From the NCBI GenBank assembly GCA_031548365.1, contig JAVBRD010000025.1, positions 1 through 25,169 of the forward strand: 25,169 bases of DNA, written 5' to 3'. The notes beneath the pieces were generated by a model. The model was not told the DNA's origin, searched no databases, and saw nothing but the letters and a program-made list of their open reading frames with translations. A program made the position numbers and the translations under genes. This document shows, one piece after another, positions 15,564 to 23,676 of this stretch (the first letter of the stretch is position 1; each line of letters starts with the position of its first letter). The DNA is from JAVBRD01 sp031548365. Its GTDB lineage: Bacteria; Bacillota; Clostridia; Christensenellales; UBA1750.

Positions 15564-16433
15564 TCACGCTTCCTCCGCGATATCCACGCCACACGCAACC
15601 GGGCGCGTGCACAGAACGCGCGTCCATGTTTCTTTTGCGCGCTCAGCGGCACACAGCGCGGCGTCAAAACTCTCAAAAACACCAAATACAGCCGGGCCGC
15701 TCCCGCTGATCTGCGCGCTCAAAGCGCCCAGATGAGTAAGCGTTTCGCGCGCGCGGCCGATATCCGGTACCATCACCTGGGCGACTGGCGCGAGGCTGTT
15801 GCCCAGGCTCTTTGCAAACGCAGAGAGTTCACCATGCTCCATGGCCGCAATCGCCCGCGGCGTAGCTTCGGAGGGCGCGCCGCAGCGCGCGTCAAACGCT
15901 TTGAACACCGCGCGTGTCGAAAGCCCGGTTTCGGGCATGACGATGACGATGCCGCAATCAATCGATGGGCGCAAGCGCGCCAGCCGCTCTCCCCGCCCGC
16001 GCGCCCGCGCGATGCCGCCGCGAACGCAAAACGGCACGTCGGAGCCGAGATGCGCGCCCAGCTCCTCCAGGTCCCCGGGGCCAAGTCCAATCCCCCAGAG
16101 CCGGTTGAGCGCGACAAGCGCCGCAGCCGCGTCCGCGCTCCCGCCGCCAAGGCCCGCCTGGACAGGTATGCGCTTGACAAGCCGCATGTCCGCCCCGTCC
16201 TTGACACCAAATCGCTCGCGCAAAAGAGTCGCTGCGCGCAAAACGAGGTTGTCCGGACCCACGAGCGAAGCGTCGTCGCAGGAAAACAGCACGTCGTCGC
16301 AATGCTCACAGCACAGCGTGTCAAAGCACGAGACGGATTGCATAAGCATGTCCATCTCGTGGTAACCATCCTCACGTCCGCCCAGTATGTCAAGCGTCCA
16401 GTTGATCTTCGCGAATGCACGGGCTGTAATCAT
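15564..16433 (-). CDS. ispE: 4-diphosphocytidyl-2-C-methyl-D-erythritol kinase
   Basis: This 289-residue GHMP kinase has the N-terminal 'ARAFAKINWTLDILG', the ATP loop 'PVQAGLGGGSADAAAAL' (about 95–110) and the C-terminal 'AQISGSGPAVFGVF'. It phosphorylates CDP-methylerythritol in the MEP pathway; the last enzyme of the pathway, IspH, is encoded about 6 kb away in this window. The start at 16433 is preferred because GGGAG lies 8 nt upstream; the upstream ATG and GTG codons overlap that ribosome site. It is divergent from the membrane-protein operon. Confidence 0.95.
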   Translation of the reverse strand: MITARAFAKINWTLDILGGREDGYHEMDMLMQSVSCFDTLCCEHCDDVLFSCDDASLVGPDNLVLRAATLLRERFGVKDGADMRLVKRIPVQAGLGGGSADAAAALVALNRLWGIGLGPGDLEELGAHLGSDVPFCVRGGIARARGRGERLARLRPSIDCGIVIVMPETGLSTRAVFKAFDARCGAPSEATPRAIAAMEHGELSAFAKSLGNSLAPVAQVMVPDIGRARETLTHLGALSAQISGSGPAVFGVFESFDAALCAAERAKETWTRVLCTRPVACGVDIAEEA

Positions 16434-16501
16434 GTGCATCACTCCCGCGCAAGTTTACCACAAAGCCGCGGCCGGTGCACCGTGCCAAAGTGAAGTTGGT
16501 G

Positions 16502-16530
16502 TTGTTGCGCGCAACCAAACATGCTAGAAT
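16502..16530 (+). promoter_or_regulatory. Candidate promoter for the DUF6106–nifS–thiI operon
   Basis: TTGTTG (16502–16507), a 17-nt spacer and TAGAAT (16525–16530) lie 28 nt upstream of the ATG at 16559, in the divergent gap with ispE. Confidence 0.5.
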
Positions 16531-16558
16531 AACTGAAAGCGCGCATGGAGGATACACA

Positions 16559-17095
16559 ATGGATAATTTTCACGAGGAAGTCGTCAAAAGCAACTCGGGA
16601 CAGGTTTTGCGCAAGATTCTCTACTACCTTTCATGGGTGTTTATCGCCGTATCCGCTCTGATCGCGGCGGGGAACCTGATGAGCATGGTCAACACCATGA
16701 GTTTTAGTCTCATCGCGGTGATCTCCACGGTGGTCTTCGGCGGTATCGCGTTCCTTTTGTACCGCAACAAGGACCGCCTGCACACCGAGTACGAGTACAC
16801 GCTCACCGGGAGCGACATGGACTTCGCCGCGGTGTACGGCAACGTCCGCAGAAAACACTTGATGGCGCTCTCGCTCAAGCTGGTCGAAGCGTCCGGGCGC
16901 GCGGAAGGTCCGGATTTTGAGCGATACAACTCCATGCAGGACATCAAGAAGATCGACTACACGCTCAACAACGAATCGCAAAAGGTTTATCTCTTCTATA
17001 TAAAGGAAGGCGCGAAAAATCTGCTGTTGCTTGAGCCAAGCGAAAAACTCACCGCGCTTCTAAGGAAGTACAACCCGCGCGTGTTCAACCTGTGA
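16559..17095 (+). CDS. Small membrane protein, DUF6106-like
   Basis: This 178-residue protein begins 'MDNFHEEVVKSNSGQVLRK', followed by two hydrophobic segments (about 20–42 and 47–67) and a soluble C-terminal domain of about 110 residues. It resembles the clostridial DUF6106 family; that name is from memory and not certain. The start at 16559 has GGAGG 7 nt upstream; a longer in-frame extension to 16475 would cover the promoter and is rejected. It ends 1 nt before the cysteine desulfurase start, so the two are tightly coupled, but nothing in the sequence shows a role in sulfur transfer. Confidence 0.78.
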   Translation: MDNFHEEVVKSNSGQVLRKILYYLSWVFIAVSALIAAGNLMSMVNTMSFSLIAVISTVVFGGIAFLLYRNKDRLHTEYEYTLTGSDMDFAAVYGNVRRKHLMALSLKLVEASGRAEGPDFERYNSMQDIKKIDYTLNNESQKVYLFYIKEGAKNLLLLEPSEKLTALLRKYNPRVFNL

Positions 17096-17096
17096 A

Positions 17097-18242
17097 ATGA
17101 TTTATCTTGACAACAGCGCCACCACGCGCCCGTTTGACGAGGTTACGGCGACCGTCGCGAGCGCGCTGAGCGAGCACTACTTCAATCCAAGCTCGCTCTA
17201 CCGCCCCGCGCTCGATGTGGAGCTCAAGCTCAGAAAAGCGCGGCAATGCCTCAGGCAAGCCGCCGCCGCGCAGGAGTACCGCGTCGTGTTCACATCGGGC
17301 GGCACGGAGGGGGCTAACCTCGCGGTCACGGGCGCGTACCGCAGCTTTGGCGGCAGGCGAACGGGCATCGTGGTGTCCGCGATTGAGCATCCGGCTGTGA
17401 TCGCTACGGCACGCGCGCTTGAAAAACAGGGCGCGTGCGTGAAAATTGCCCCAGTCGATTCGGAGGGTGTTCTGGATCTGCAAGCGCTGGAAGCACTTTT
17501 GGACGCCAACACAGCGCTCGTATCCGTGATGCACGTCTCAAACGAAACCGGGACGGTTCAGCCCGTGGCCAACATCGCTCGCATGGCGCACGGCGTGGGC
17601 GCGCTTTACCATGCCGACGGCGTGCAGGCGTTTTTGCGCGTGCCTTTCAGCCCGTTCATCGCGGATGTCGACCTGTACTCCATCTCAGCGCACAAAGTCC
17701 ACGGGCCAAAGGGTGTGGGCGCGCTCTACATCAAGCCGGGCGTCCGGCTGATTCCGCAGATGGAAGGCGGCGGTCAGGAGGACGGCATCCGCTCCGGCAC
17801 GGAAAACGTACCCGGTATTCTCGGTTTTGCCGAGGCTGTCTCGCGGTTCGCAGCGCTTTCGGACGCGCCGGGCCATCTCTCAGCCATGAAGCGACGCCTC
17901 GCCTCGCTCTTACTTGACGCGGGCGCGAGCGTCAACGGCCCGCTTCCGGACCGCGCGTACGCTTCTCCCCACATCCTCAACGTCAGTTTTCAAGGCGTTC
18001 GCGGCGAGGTGCTTCTGCACGCGCTGGAGGCCGATGGCATTTACGTCTCCACAGGCGCTGCGTGCTCCTCCCGCAAAAGCGCGCCCAGCCCCGCGCTGAC
18101 CGCAATGGGCAAGTCCGCTGACGAAATCGCGGGTGCGCTGCGCTTTTCGCTCTCCCCGCTCAACACCGCGGATGAAATTGAGACCGCCGCCGCAGCGTGC
18201 GCGCGGTGCACGGCATCACTGAAAAGGTTTACTCGCAAGTAA
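17097..18242 (+). CDS. Cysteine desulfurase (NifS/IscS-like)
   Basis: This 381-residue PLP enzyme begins 'MIYLDNSATTRPFDEV'. The Schiff-base lysine is Lys200 in 'SAHKVHGPKG', and the persulfide-forming cysteine is Cys323 in 'STGAACSSRK'. It removes sulfur from cysteine as an enzyme-bound persulfide. Its placement 13 nt before thiI is the arrangement of the Bacillus NifZ–ThiI pair, in which the desulfurase feeds ThiI directly for tRNA 4-thiouridine. No iscU or sufU is adjacent, so Fe-S assembly is less likely as its dedicated job. Confidence 0.94.
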   Translation: MIYLDNSATTRPFDEVTATVASALSEHYFNPSSLYRPALDVELKLRKARQCLRQAAAAQEYRVVFTSGGTEGANLAVTGAYRSFGGRRTGIVVSAIEHPAVIATARALEKQGACVKIAPVDSEGVLDLQALEALLDANTALVSVMHVSNETGTVQPVANIARMAHGVGALYHADGVQAFLRVPFSPFIADVDLYSISAHKVHGPKGVGALYIKPGVRLIPQMEGGGQEDGIRSGTENVPGILGFAEAVSRFAALSDAPGHLSAMKRRLASLLLDAGASVNGPLPDRAYASPHILNVSFQGVRGEVLLHALEADGIYVSTGAACSSRKSAPSPALTAMGKSADEIAGALRFSLSPLNTADEIETAAAACARCTASLKRFTRK

Positions 18243-18255
18243 GAGGAGAATCACG

Positions 18256-19416
18256 ATGGCCGAACAAATCCTGCTTGTCCGCGTGGGCGAGCTGCACCTC
18301 AAGGGGCTGAACAGGCCTTTCTTCCTCAAAGCGCTCTTAAGGCAGATCAATGCCGCCGTCAGCCCGCTCGGAGGCCGCGCGGTCCACGATCAAAGCCGCA
18401 TCTATGTCGCCGGCCTGTCTGACATGGATGAAGCTGTGCGCCGCGTCAGCCGCGTGTTCGGTGTGCACTCCGTCTCCCCCGCGCTCGTTTGTGAAAAGGA
18501 TCTGATCGTGATCACGGAGCACGCCATTGGGCTGATGCGCGGACTCAAGGGCAGTTTCAAAGTAGACGCGCGCCGCTCGGACAAAACGTTCCCGCTCGAC
18601 AGTCCGGCCATCGCTTCCGAGCTTGGCTACCGCGTGCTGAGCGCGCTCCCCGAGCTGAGCGTTGACGTCCACAACCCCGATCACAAGCTGCAGGTGGAGA
18701 TTCGTGAAAAGGCGTACGTGCTCCAGCGCGTGGTTCCCGCGGTGGGCGGCATGCCCGTCGGCACAAACGGTCGTGTGGCGTGCCTTTTGTCCGGCGGCAT
18801 TGACTCCCCCGTGGCCGCGTACCAAGTGATGAAGCGCGGCGTGGCGATTGAAGCCGTTCATTTCCACTCCTTCCCATACACGAGCGAGTTCGCGCTGCAG
18901 AAAGTGCGCGACCTGGCCTCCGTACTCGCAGACTACCACGGCCCCATGCGCCTGCACATCGTGCCATTTACGGACATTCAGCAGCAGATCCACGAAAAGT
19001 GCCCGGACAGCCAAATCACCGTGATCATGCGCCGCTTCATGATGGCCATCTCCGAGCGCATCGCCCTTGGGAACGACTGCCTCGCTCTCGTGACGGGCGA
19101 GTCCATCGGGCAGGTCGCGAGCCAAACTCTCCATTCCATTCAGTGCACGGACGCGTCGGTGAATCTGCCTGTATTCCGCCCGCTGATCGGTCAGGACAAA
19201 ATCGAGATCATCGCGGCGTCACAAAAAATCGGCACTTACGATATCAGCATCCGCCCGTACGAGGATTGCTGCACAATCTTCACACCCAAACACCCGGTCA
19301 CCCATCCCGCGCTTGACCGCATCCTCGAAAGCGAAAAGCGATTGGACGTCGAGTCCCTCATCGCAGACGCGCTCTCACGCACAGTCGTCGAAACCATTCA
19401 ATCAACCGAAACATGA
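18256..19416 (+). CDS. thiI: tRNA 4-thiouridine synthetase ThiI
   Basis: This 386-residue protein has an N-terminal ferredoxin-like/THUMP RNA-binding region (about 1–165) and a PP-loop adenylation domain beginning 'LLSGGIDSPVAAYQVMKRG' near 177. The C-terminal rhodanese domain of the E. coli protein is absent, as is usual in Bacillus-type ThiI, which receives sulfur from a partner desulfurase. The preceding gene encodes such a partner. The product makes s4U8 in tRNA and may contribute to thiazole synthesis. ATG 18256 has AGAGGAG 7 nt upstream. Confidence 0.95.
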   Translation: MAEQILLVRVGELHLKGLNRPFFLKALLRQINAAVSPLGGRAVHDQSRIYVAGLSDMDEAVRRVSRVFGVHSVSPALVCEKDLIVITEHAIGLMRGLKGSFKVDARRSDKTFPLDSPAIASELGYRVLSALPELSVDVHNPDHKLQVEIREKAYVLQRVVPAVGGMPVGTNGRVACLLSGGIDSPVAAYQVMKRGVAIEAVHFHSFPYTSEFALQKVRDLASVLADYHGPMRLHIVPFTDIQQQIHEKCPDSQITVIMRRFMMAISERIALGNDCLALVTGESIGQVASQTLHSIQCTDASVNLPVFRPLIGQDKIEIIAASQKIGTYDISIRPYEDCCTIFTPKHPVTHPALDRILESEKRLDVESLIADALSRTVVETIQSTET

Positions 19417-19491
19417 ACCGAAACCCATATCATCGACCCACCTTTCCGAAAAATGGGAGCTAGAGGCCATACCTTTCATTCACACGTTCTT

Positions 19492-19523
19492 CCCGCCGCC
19501 CTGCCGGCATATCAATCGGCGGG
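19492..19523 (+). repeat. Hairpin over the L,D-transpeptidase ribosome site
   Basis: CCCGCCG (19492–19498) and CGGCGGG (19517–19523) can form a 7-bp all-GC stem. Its 3' arm overlaps the GGGG of the only ribosome-site candidate (19521–19527) for the gene starting at 19533. No T-tract follows, so it is not a standard terminator for thiI. A translational or attenuation role is speculative. Confidence 0.35.
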
Positions 19524-19532
19524 GTGGTTTGT

Positions 19533-20213
19533 ATGCGGAGAAAGGGTGTGCGGCTGGTCGCGCTGATGATCGCGCTCGCGGCCATGTTCGCGGTGCTTCC
19601 GCATGTCGCGGGGGCCGCCGCCCCAAAGGCTGAGGACTTCCTGATCATTATTGAAGCGGACTATTCGCGGCTGACTCTTTATCAATATGGCAAGAAGGTG
19701 GCCGTATGGCCGGTCGCTGTAGGCAAGCCGGAGACGCCCTCCCCTCTCGGCGTGTTCCGCATCGTCACAAAGGAACGCGGCTGGGGCACAGGCTTTGGCA
19801 CGCGATGGATGGGGCTGAGCTGCACATGGGGGAAGTTCGGCATACACGGTACAAACAAGCCGTCTTCTATCGGCACGTCGGCGTCCCACGGCTGTTTCCG
19901 AATGCACAACCGCGACGTGGAGAAGCTATACGGCATGGTTCCCTCGGGAACGCGGGTGATCGTTGAAAGCGGACCATACGGCCCGCTTGCATACGCTCTG
20001 CGCACGCTTGCGCCCGGAGACAGGGGGAGCGACGTACGCCAAGTGCAGATGAGGCTGGCCATTCACGGCTATTCGCCCGGCGCGATCGACGGAATCTATG
20101 GCGAGGGGATGAAGGCCGCGCTCATCCGCTTCAAAACGGATAAAGGCCTGGCCCGTGAGCACAGCGTCGACGCGCGCACATACCGCGCGCTCGGCATGAC
20201 GCTCTTTGAATAA
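19533..20213 (+). CDS. Secreted L,D-transpeptidase (YkuD) with peptidoglycan-binding domain
   Basis: This 226-residue protein has a signal peptide or N-terminal anchor ('MRRKGVRLVALMIALAAMFAVLP…AGAAA', about 1–28), a YkuD catalytic domain (about 35–145) and a C-terminal PG_binding_1 repeat (about 155–222, 'DRGSDVRQVQMRLAIHGY'). The catalytic motif is present: 'HGTNKPSSIG' followed by 'SHGCFRMHNRDVEKLY' with nucleophile Cys121. It makes 3→3 peptidoglycan cross-links or related transfers outside the membrane. In endospore formers similar proteins act on the spore cell wall, but no spore-specific signal is seen. The ATG at 19533 is chosen; a GTG at 19524 is in frame. Confidence 0.9.
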   Translation: MRRKGVRLVALMIALAAMFAVLPHVAGAAAPKAEDFLIIIEADYSRLTLYQYGKKVAVWPVAVGKPETPSPLGVFRIVTKERGWGTGFGTRWMGLSCTWGKFGIHGTNKPSSIGTSASHGCFRMHNRDVEKLYGMVPSGTRVIVESGPYGPLAYALRTLAPGDRGSDVRQVQMRLAIHGYSPGAIDGIYGEGMKAALIRFKTDKGLAREHSVDARTYRALGMTLFE

Positions 20214-20250
20214 AAATGCGCATCCACGCCGCGTCAACACGCATGGGCCG

Positions 20251-20279
20251 TTGATTTTCACATAAACCGATGCTATAAT
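20251..20279 (+). promoter_or_regulatory. Strong sigma-A-type promoter for the CNNM/CorC gene
   Basis: TTGATT (20251–20256), exactly 17 nt, then a perfect TATAAT (20274–20279), 37 nt before the TTG start. This is the best promoter match in the window. Confidence 0.75.
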
Positions 20280-20316
20280 GTGGGTGGTAGTTCATCACTG
20301 ATGGAGGTTATTTCCC

Positions 20317-21669
20317 TTGTCGGACGACGGCCCTATATTATGGCACATTCTTTTCCAGCTCGCGCTCATCGCGGTCAACGCCATTTTCGCCTGCGCTGAA
20401 ATCGCTGTTATTTCGATCAACGACGCCAAGCTCCAGCGGATGGCCGCAACCGGAGACAAGCGCGCGATCAGGCTTCGCAAGCTCACCGATCAGCCAGCGC
20501 GTTTCCTCGCGACTATTCAAGTCGCCATCACGCTCGCGGGATTTCTGGCCAGCGCATTTGCGGCAGAGAATTTTTCAGGCCGTATTGTGGGATGGCTCGT
20601 TGGCCTTGGCGTGACCGTCTCCGTGCAAACGCTGGACACAATCGCGATCGTAGCCATCACCATCGTGCTTTCGTTCTTTACGCTTATCCTCGGCGAACTC
20701 GTTCCAAAACGCGCCGCTATGCGCAACGCCGAACGGCTCGCGCTTATGATGTCCGGCTTGGTCTACCTCATCTCCGTTATCTTCGCACCCCTCGTCTCCC
20801 TTTTGACAGCCTCGACAAACGCCGTGCTTCGAATGTTCGGCATTGACCCGAACGCCGAGGATGAGGAAGTAACCGAAGAAGAGATCCGGATGATGGTCGA
20901 TGTCGGCAATGAAAAGGGCACAATCGACTCCGAAGAAAAAGAAATGATCCACAACATCTTCGAATTTGACTCAAAGACCGCGGGCGAAGTAATGACACAT
21001 CGCACCAAGGTTGATATGCTCTGGCTTGATGAAAACGACGATGCCTGGGAAAAAACGATCATGGAAGGCATGCACCTGCGTTACCCCGTGTGCAACGAGA
21101 GCGCGGACAACATCGTGGGCATCCTGAACATCAAGGACTACTTCCGTTTGCCGGTCAAAACGCGCGATCAGGTCATGCAGCACGCTGTCAAACCCGCGAT
21201 GTTCGTACCCGAATCCGTGCGCGCGGACATCCTGTTCGGGAACATGAAGCGCAACCAGAATCACATCGTCGTGGTCATTGACGAGTACGGCGGGATGAGC
21301 GGCATCGTGACCATGAGCGACCTGCTTGAGCAAATCGTGGGCGAGTTTGATGACGGCTATGAGGTCAGTTTCCCCGACATCGAGAAGCTCGACGCGCAAA
21401 CGTGGCGCATTCGAGGTCAGGCCGCGCTCGAAGACGTGAGCACGGAACTCGGCTGCAAACTGCCGCTTGACGACTACGAAACCTTTGGTGGGCTGGTTTT
21501 CGGCTTACTGGGTACGATCCCCGAAGACGGGAGCAAGCCCGAACTTGAGTCATTCGGCCTGGCGATCAAAGTGCAAGAGATCAAGGAACACCGCATGGAA
21601 TTGGCGCTCGTCTGTGTCGCCGAACCTGCTTTGGACAGCGAATCGGTTGCGTTTGAAAAGATGGCATAA
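20317..21669 (+). CDS. Hemolysin-C/CorC-type membrane protein (CNNM + CBS pair)
   Basis: The 450-residue protein has an N-terminal CNNM (DUF21) membrane domain with several hydrophobic helices (about 1–185), a CBS-domain pair (about 205–330, 'VMTHRTKVDMLW', 'VVVIDEYGGMSGIVTMSDLLE') and a C-terminal CorC_HlyC domain (about 350–440). Family members are linked to Mg2+/Co2+ efflux or homeostasis; 'hemolysin' is a historical label. The start is TTG at 20317, set by GGAGG 8 nt upstream; no ATG is available nearby. It has its own promoter and is followed by ssrA with no clear terminator between. Confidence 0.92.
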   Translation: MSDDGPILWHILFQLALIAVNAIFACAEIAVISINDAKLQRMAATGDKRAIRLRKLTDQPARFLATIQVAITLAGFLASAFAAENFSGRIVGWLVGLGVTVSVQTLDTIAIVAITIVLSFFTLILGELVPKRAAMRNAERLALMMSGLVYLISVIFAPLVSLLTASTNAVLRMFGIDPNAEDEEVTEEEIRMMVDVGNEKGTIDSEEKEMIHNIFEFDSKTAGEVMTHRTKVDMLWLDENDDAWEKTIMEGMHLRYPVCNESADNIVGILNIKDYFRLPVKTRDQVMQHAVKPAMFVPESVRADILFGNMKRNQNHIVVVIDEYGGMSGIVTMSDLLEQIVGEFDDGYEVSFPDIEKLDAQTWRIRGQAALEDVSTELGCKLPLDDYETFGGLVFGLLGTIPEDGSKPELESFGLAIKVQEIKEHRMELALVCVAEPALDSESVAFEKMA

Positions 21670-21677
21670 AGTAAATC

Positions 21678-21706
21678 TTGACGTATCGGCAAATTCAGCA
21701 TAAACT
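21678..21706 (+). promoter_or_regulatory. Promoter of ssrA
   Basis: TTGACG (21678–21683), 17 nt, TAAACT (21701–21706). Transcription would start near 21713, a few nt before the mature 5' end at 21720 that RNase P would create. Confidence 0.65.
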
Positions 21707-21719
21707 CTATCAGACACTC

Positions 21720-22067
21720 GGGGGCGTATATGGCTTTCGACGGGGTCATCGGGGATCTGGGAAGCGAGCAGCGGCCCTGAACCGCTATAAAAACGGGGCA
21801 AACAGCAACTGCGAATAACGATTTCGCTCTCGCGGCCTAACTAACCGCGACGTCGGCACCAGGGGGCCTGCGACCTGGCTTCCGGCGTCATTACCGCAGG
21901 GAACCAATCCGCATAAGCTTTGCCGCGGACGGGATTTATGAAGCTACCGTAGTCAAGAGCCTGCCATTCGGCGCTTGACGAGGGGAATCTTAAAAGAACG
22001 GCTGCGCTCGGAGACGCCCAGGTTTTCGGGATTTCGGACAGGGGTTCGACTCCCCTCGCCTCCACCA
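21720..22067 (+). ncRNA. ssrA: Transfer-messenger RNA (tmRNA)
   Basis: This 348-nt tmRNA rescues stalled ribosomes. The 5' end GGGGGCG pairs with CGCCTCC before the encoded ACCA (7-bp acceptor stem, one G·U). The T-arm 'GGGGTTCGACTCCCC' is at 22041–22055. The tag frame ends with codons for ANNDFALAA and TAA at 21838–21840; the resume codon is either GCA 21805 (tag ATANNDFALAA) or GCG 21811. It is a one-piece tmRNA with its own promoter and a hairpin terminator 2 nt after CCA. A mobile element abuts the 3' end, so the last bases may be element-supplied but still give a complete gene. Confidence 0.97.
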
Positions 22068-23676
22068 TCAATGCACACACATTTTCGTGTGTGCATTTTT
22101 CATCCGCCTCCTTCTTCGCGCTCTCATTTTCCCGGGTGTTCTTCTGCGACTTCATGCGAAAGCCGTCCGTAGGATTAAGGGGACGGGGTGCCCCATACAC
22201 GTTGAGTACGACTTCAATATGATCGTGATACACGAAGATCGTATCGACGTAAAGATCAACGAGTTCCTTTGTTGTTGTCAGTTTGCCGGACAGAAACAGT
22301 TCGCGGGCATAGATAAACGCCTTCAGAACCGTGGCTTCATCGATAGCGTCAACGTCCTGGGATTCTATCTCCTTTAGCCTCGAACGGATCAGCATTTCAT
22401 CGCGTTCCAGTTTTTGCAAGAACTCGTCAAGCGCGTCAGAGCCCGTCCTTGCGATACTCTCAACCGTATTGGCGATCTTCTTTTTGGCGTCCTTCAGCAT
22501 TTCGTTGAGTTGACGCTTTTCGCTCACTAATCCGGTATTTTGTTCCGCCAGGAACGCATTGTACTCATGGGCGAGATGGCGTAGTTTGTCATCGCTAAAG
22601 ATGACGCTTGAGAGCTTTTCGAGGATGAAAGTCTCGATGTACTCGCGCCGAAGCTCCTTGTTGGTACATACCGCTGAAGTCTGGCGATCTCTGCGGTTAT
22701 CACGATACGTAATATGCGGTGTTTTGCTCCGACCGGCGTTTTTTCGGTCGCCAACATAGGCGGCACCGCATTCGCCACAGACCATTTTTCCTGAGAGTAA
22801 GTACACTTCTTTTGCCGAATTTTGTGCGCGCGACCGTTGCCGTCCGGTCATCTTTTCCTTGACATTTTGGAAATCTTCTTTACTGATAATAGCTGGTACT
22901 GCGTCCTCAATGCGGATGATATCACCATCATCTTTATGCGTATGGTTGTTCCGCCTACCATTTTCATCTTTTGCCGTCCGCAGGTTAAACACATAGGTGC
23001 CGCAGTATTTTTCATTGCGAAGGATCGCCTGTATTGAGTTCTTCCCAAAGGGCTCGCCATTTTTTGTTCTATATCCGTTGCTATTAAGGCTATGAATGAT
23101 CCGATCATAGCCAAAGCCAGCCAGGAACATGTCAAAGATCATCCTGACGATTGGTACTTCTTCAGGCTGCAACTCATATTGCCTTTCGCTGTTCACTTTG
23201 TACCCAAGTGGCGGAATACCACCGTTATGCCGGGCTTTCAATGCATTTTCGCGCATTCCCTTATTGACTTCCCGTGCAAGATTAAGGGAATAATACTCGG
23301 CGAATCCATCCAGTATTGATTCCAGAATAACGGCTTCAGGTGACCCGTCCATAGGCTGAGTAACATAAATTATTTGGATACCCATGGCTTTGAGCCTATG
23401 CCGATAATGAGCGGCATCATAACGGTTGCGCGCAAACCGGTCAATTTTATGCACAAGCAACACATCAAACAGACCGTTTTCCGCATCATCAATCATTTTC
23501 AGAAAATCGGGCCTCCTATCCGTCGTCGCCGATTTTGCTCGATCGACGTATTCCGCAACGATTGTTAGGCCATGTTTTTTTGCATGATCCCTGTTGTCTC
23601 GGAGCTGGGCATCAATTGATTCCTCGCGTTGGTTGTCTGAAGAGTATCGGGCATACACTGCTGCTCTGGTACCCAT
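21841..23676 (-). CDS. Large serine recombinase (integrase) reading into antisense ssrA
   Basis: The reading frame has 611 codons. The N-terminal resolvase domain has 'AAVYARYSSDNQ' with nucleophile Ser12 and the 'IDRFAR' arginine motif. A recombinase domain follows (about 165–285), then a zinc ribbon ('CGECGAAY' … 'AVCTNKELRREYIE') and a coiled coil with 'EKRQLNEMLKDAKKKI' (about 370–440). ATG 23676 has AGGAGG 8 nt upstream. About 537 residues come from the element; the last 74 (from 'VEARGVEPLSE') are the complement of ssrA, so the protein's tail depends on integration. Likely function is integration and excision of the element at ssrA. The functional domains are intact. Confidence 0.88.
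   Translation of the reverse strand: MGTRAAVYARYSSDNQREESIDAQLRDNRDHAKKHGLTIVAEYVDRAKSATTDRRPDFLKMIDDAENGLFDVLLVHKIDRFARNRYDAAHYRHRLKAMGIQIIYVTQPMDGSPEAVILESILDGFAEYYSLNLAREVNKGMRENALKARHNGGIPPLGYKVNSERQYELQPEEVPIVRMIFDMFLAGFGYDRIIHSLNSNGYRTKNGEPFGKNSIQAILRNEKYCGTYVFNLRTAKDENGRRNNHTHKDDGDIIRIEDAVPAIISKEDFQNVKEKMTGRQRSRAQNSAKEVYLLSGKMVCGECGAAYVGDRKNAGRSKTPHITYRDNRRDRQTSAVCTNKELRREYIETFILEKLSSVIFSDDKLRHLAHEYNAFLAEQNTGLVSEKRQLNEMLKDAKKKIANTVESIARTGSDALDEFLQKLERDEMLIRSRLKEIESQDVDAIDEATVLKAFIYARELFLSGKLTTTKELVDLYVDTIFVYHDHIEVVLNVYGAPRPLNPTDGFRMKSQKNTRENESAKKEADEKCTHENVCALMVEARGVEPLSEIPKTWASPSAAVLLRFPSSSAEWQALDYGSFINPVRGKAYADWFPAVMTPEARSQAPWCRRRG
22030..22070. other. Inferred attachment junction (att) at the ssrA 3' end
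   Basis: Host-type sequence ends with the tmRNA CCA at 22067, and AT-richer element sequence with an integrase gene pointing at ssrA begins at once. This is the usual layout of an element integrated in the 3' part of a tRNA or tmRNA gene. The exact crossover cannot be placed because the other end of the element is outside the window. Confidence 0.5.
22070..22100 (+). terminator. Rho-independent terminator immediately after ssrA
   Basis: A perfect 11-bp stem (AATGCACACAC, 22070–22080, with GTGTGTGCATT, 22087–22097) closes a 6-nt loop and runs into a T-tract ending at 22100. It is directional for the plus strand. It lies on the element side of the CCA end, inside the integrase reading frame on the other strand. 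Confidence 0.85.

Noticed and set aside
18337..19134. Minus-strand open frame of 265 codons
   Set aside because: Antisense to thiI, whose THUMP and PP-loop motifs are intact; no family resemblance.
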